Part shown: piece after piece, positions 38,858 to 39,922 of the stretch
How the letters are laid out: each line of letters opens with the position of its first letter
Position numbering within the stretch: the first letter of the stretch is position 1
NCBI GenBank assembly: GCA_964518505.1
Contig: CAZFGT010000023.1
Location: 1 to 39,922 of the forward strand
Direction: 5' to 3'
DNA: 39,922 bases
From: DASPUH01 sp964518505
GTDB lineage: Bacteria > Chloroflexota > Limnocylindria > Limnocylindrales > CSP1-4
Notes under the pieces: model-generated
Database searches by the model: none
The model's input: only the letters and a program-made list of their open reading frames with translations
Told to the model about the DNA's origin: nothing
Program-made: the position numbers and the translations under genes

Positions 38858-39322
38858 TCAGGGGTACGGGCGTGCTGCCGGAGGGAATGCGGAGCCGTCG
38901 AACAGCGCCCGGCCGCCGAGTGGTTCACTCAGTTGGACGGGATAGGGGATCGTCGTCGTGTAGCCGCCCACGCATGGTAGGGCGCCGCAATCGACCGCAC
39001 GCGGGTCGCGCAGGGTGATCATGACCGACCATGGCGTGTAGGTGATCATCGGATCCAGATACGAGGCATCGAGCGGGACCGGCGGCGTCCCGTGGACCCA
39101 GACCCCGACCCACACCACGGTCGTCGTCTGGGCCTTCGTCGGGTCGAAGCCGCCGGCGCGGTCCAGCTCCCAACCGACCAGCTGCCACGACGGGTAGGTC
39201 AGGGCCGGGAAGATGGGCCGGGCGACCAGTGCGCCGACAACGGTGAGGGCGATCACGAGCCCGAGGATCACGAGGCGTCGAGATCTCGTCCGTGGCTCAG
39301 GGATGGCCGGTTCTAAGGTCAT
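38858..39322 (-). CDS. Membrane-anchored protein of unknown function
   Basis: 154 residues from the minus-strand ATG at 39322; the frame is open upstream but a leaderless -10 and the protein's layout favour this start. A basic N-terminal tail (T-R-S-R-R) precedes one membrane span (about 17-34). The outer part has two Cys (D-C-G-A-L-P-C) that could pair, and many Pro/Trp/Tyr. No family recognised. Codon GC is lower than in the housekeeping block. Probably an exported, single-anchor protein. Confidence 0.65.
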   Translation of the reverse strand: MTLEPAIPEPRTRSRRLVILGLVIALTVVGALVARPIFPALTYPSWQLVGWELDRAGGFDPTKAQTTTVVWVGVWVHGTPPVPLDASYLDPMITYTPWSVMITLRDPRAVDCGALPCVGGYTTTIPYPVQLSEPLGGRALFDGSAFPPAARPYP

Positions 39323-39329
39323 GTGTCGG

Positions 39330-39335
39330 ACCGTA
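39330..39335 (-). promoter_or_regulatory. -10-like TACGGT, leaderless spacing
   Basis: Minus strand TACGGT, 7 bases, ATG 39322; no Shine-Dalgarno. Confidence 0.5.
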
Positions 39336-39493
39336 GCCGAGTCCTGTCCTCGGCGCGATGACCCAGTCGTCCCGGCCAAGACGCGGCACAGGACGCCCCT
39401 GTCAGCGCTCGACCACCACCGACGCCAATCTGGCCCTGATCTTGCGCACCAGTCACTGACGGCCGATGCTTCACGTCGCGGGTCGAACCGTCC

Positions 39494-39511
39494 GTCGCGG
39501 ACTGCCGCGAC
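39494..39511. repeat. Inverted repeat GTCGCGG-ACTG-CCGCGAC
   Basis: Perfect 7 bp arms, 4-base loop, in the 213-base divergent gap (39323-39535) that otherwise holds no gene I can support; it ends 24 bases upstream of a -10-like TACCAT. Could be an operator. A CGATGACCC motif also occurs twice in this gap. Confidence 0.4.
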
Positions 39512-39535
39512 ACCAGCCGATGACCCGTCCTCGGC

Positions 39536-39541
39536 TACCAT
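39536..39541 (+). promoter_or_regulatory. -10 TACCAT upstream of MBL-fold gene
   Basis: TACCAT, 9 bases before a GTG (39551) that opens a 22-codon frame, and 74 bases before the MBL start. Confidence 0.45.
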
Positions 39542-39550
39542 TGCCCTCCG

Positions 39551-39619
39551 GTGAAGATCCTCGCTCCGAACGACTTCACCCGGCTCCATGTGTCAACTGG
39601 TGGGAGTTCGCATACGTGA
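39551..39619 (+). CDS. Possible 22-residue leader ORF
   Basis: GTG at leaderless distance from TACCAT opens a 22-codon frame (V-K-I-L-A-P-N-D-F-T-R-L-H-V-S-T-G-G-S-S-H-T) that stops at TGA 39617-39619, overlapping both candidate starts of the next gene. Translational coupling is plausible. Too short to be sure; may be chance. Confidence 0.3.
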   Translation: MKILAPNDFTRLHVSTGGSSHT

Positions 39620-39922
39620 TGAGTGGCGGAGCCATCCCGCCAGCACCTGTCCGCGCCGTCGCTGCTTTCAGCACCGGCCGCGTCAAGATCCACCCACAGC
39701 ACGTCCGTGGCACCCGGCTTCCGTCGCCCGTGTGGATCCTGCTCAGCCCGACCTGGGGTGCCTGGCGCCCGATCCACGTCTTCGTCATCGAGCATGAGGA
39801 CGGCCTGGTCCTGTTCGACAGTGGTCAGGATCGCGCCTCGGTGACCGACCGGGACTACTACCCGTCCTCGCCCGTCATGCGCCTCGTCTACCGTCGGCTT
39901 GCCCGCTTCGAGATCGGACCCA
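39616..39922 (+). CDS. Metallo-beta-lactamase-fold protein, N-terminal part
   Basis: Partial; runs off the end. GTG 39616 or ATG 39619, with GGTGGGAG at 39599-39606. The visible 102 residues match the start of the AHL-lactonase/AttM-like MBL group: P-S-P-V-W-I-L-L-S-P, then I-H-V-F-V-I-E-H-E-D-G-L-V-L-F-D-S-G-Q, the first conserved strand pair. The zinc H-x-H-x-D-H motif would lie beyond the window, so activity cannot be judged. Confidence 0.75.
   Translation, partial: MMSGGAIPPAPVRAVAAFSTGRVKIHPQHVRGTRLPSPVWILLSPTWGAWRPIHVFVIEHEDGLVLFDSGQDRASVTDRDYYPSSPVMRLVYRRLARFEIGP

Noticed and set aside
1..39922. tRNA, rRNA, CRISPR, insertion sequence or replication origin
   Set aside because: Scanned by eye; no cloverleaf, repeat-spacer array, transposase or DnaA-box cluster that I could support.

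Overview
This window is high-GC (roughly 70% by eye) and packed with bacterial housekeeping genes, many overlapping by 4 bases (ATGA/GTGA) and often using GTG starts. The gene set includes a divergent dprA, then topA-xer, murJ and murE mixed with three FemAB-family genes, a long bifunctional-type Rel, hisS-aspS, split gatCAB and a Thr/Pro/Ala-rich lipoprotein linker. It suggests a high-GC Chloroflexota-type bacterium (Limnocylindria-like lineages come to mind), probably a metagenome-assembled genome. That placement is inference from gene content, not a database result.

Layout. 1-1744: the end of an SPFH/band-7 protein, then a response-regulator/ParA-type fusion. 1809-4564: comM (yifB) and dprA, a DNA-uptake/recombination pair. 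4733-6701: a secreted Ig-like plus CAP-domain protein and a small unknown protein. 6744-16494: a tightly overlapped block topA-xer-murJ-femAB1-femAB2-murE-femAB3, joining chromosome topology and dimer resolution to cell-wall precursor synthesis, flipping and probable interpeptide-bridge building. 16538-18766: Rel (p)ppGpp synthetase/hydrolase, convergent with a small HExxH protein. 19316-28283: hisS, aspS, a double SnoaL-like protein, gatC, gatA, an aminotransferase, gatB and a small membrane protein, a translation/tRNA-charging region. 28292-33874 (minus strand): a BMP-type (nucleoside-like) ABC importer, lipoprotein-ATPase-permease-permease, ending in a CoA-binding protein. 34054-37088: EamA exporter, DedA-like protein, a small minus-strand ORF and two methyltransferases. 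37095-39322 (minus strand): a PLP decarboxylase and a membrane-anchored unknown protein. 39616 to the end: the start of a metallo-beta-lactamase-fold protein.

Two window-wide signals stand out. First, about a dozen start codons have a TANNNT-like -10 element ending only 6-11 bases upstream and no Shine-Dalgarno, which predicts leaderless mRNAs. The genes with a -10 further upstream do have a Shine-Dalgarno. Second, GC-rich hairpins without a T tract lie at many gene ends, several of them flush against the next gene's -10.

The 100-N gap at 38510-38609 is flanked by an exact 55-base duplication. Collapsing the gap and one copy restores one intact 492-residue decarboxylase frame, so the gap is almost certainly a scaffolding artefact. 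No tRNA, rRNA, CRISPR array, insertion sequence or phage gene was recognised. The window looks like a core chromosomal region; the most interesting material is the FemAB-MurE-MurJ block and the transcription-start architecture.
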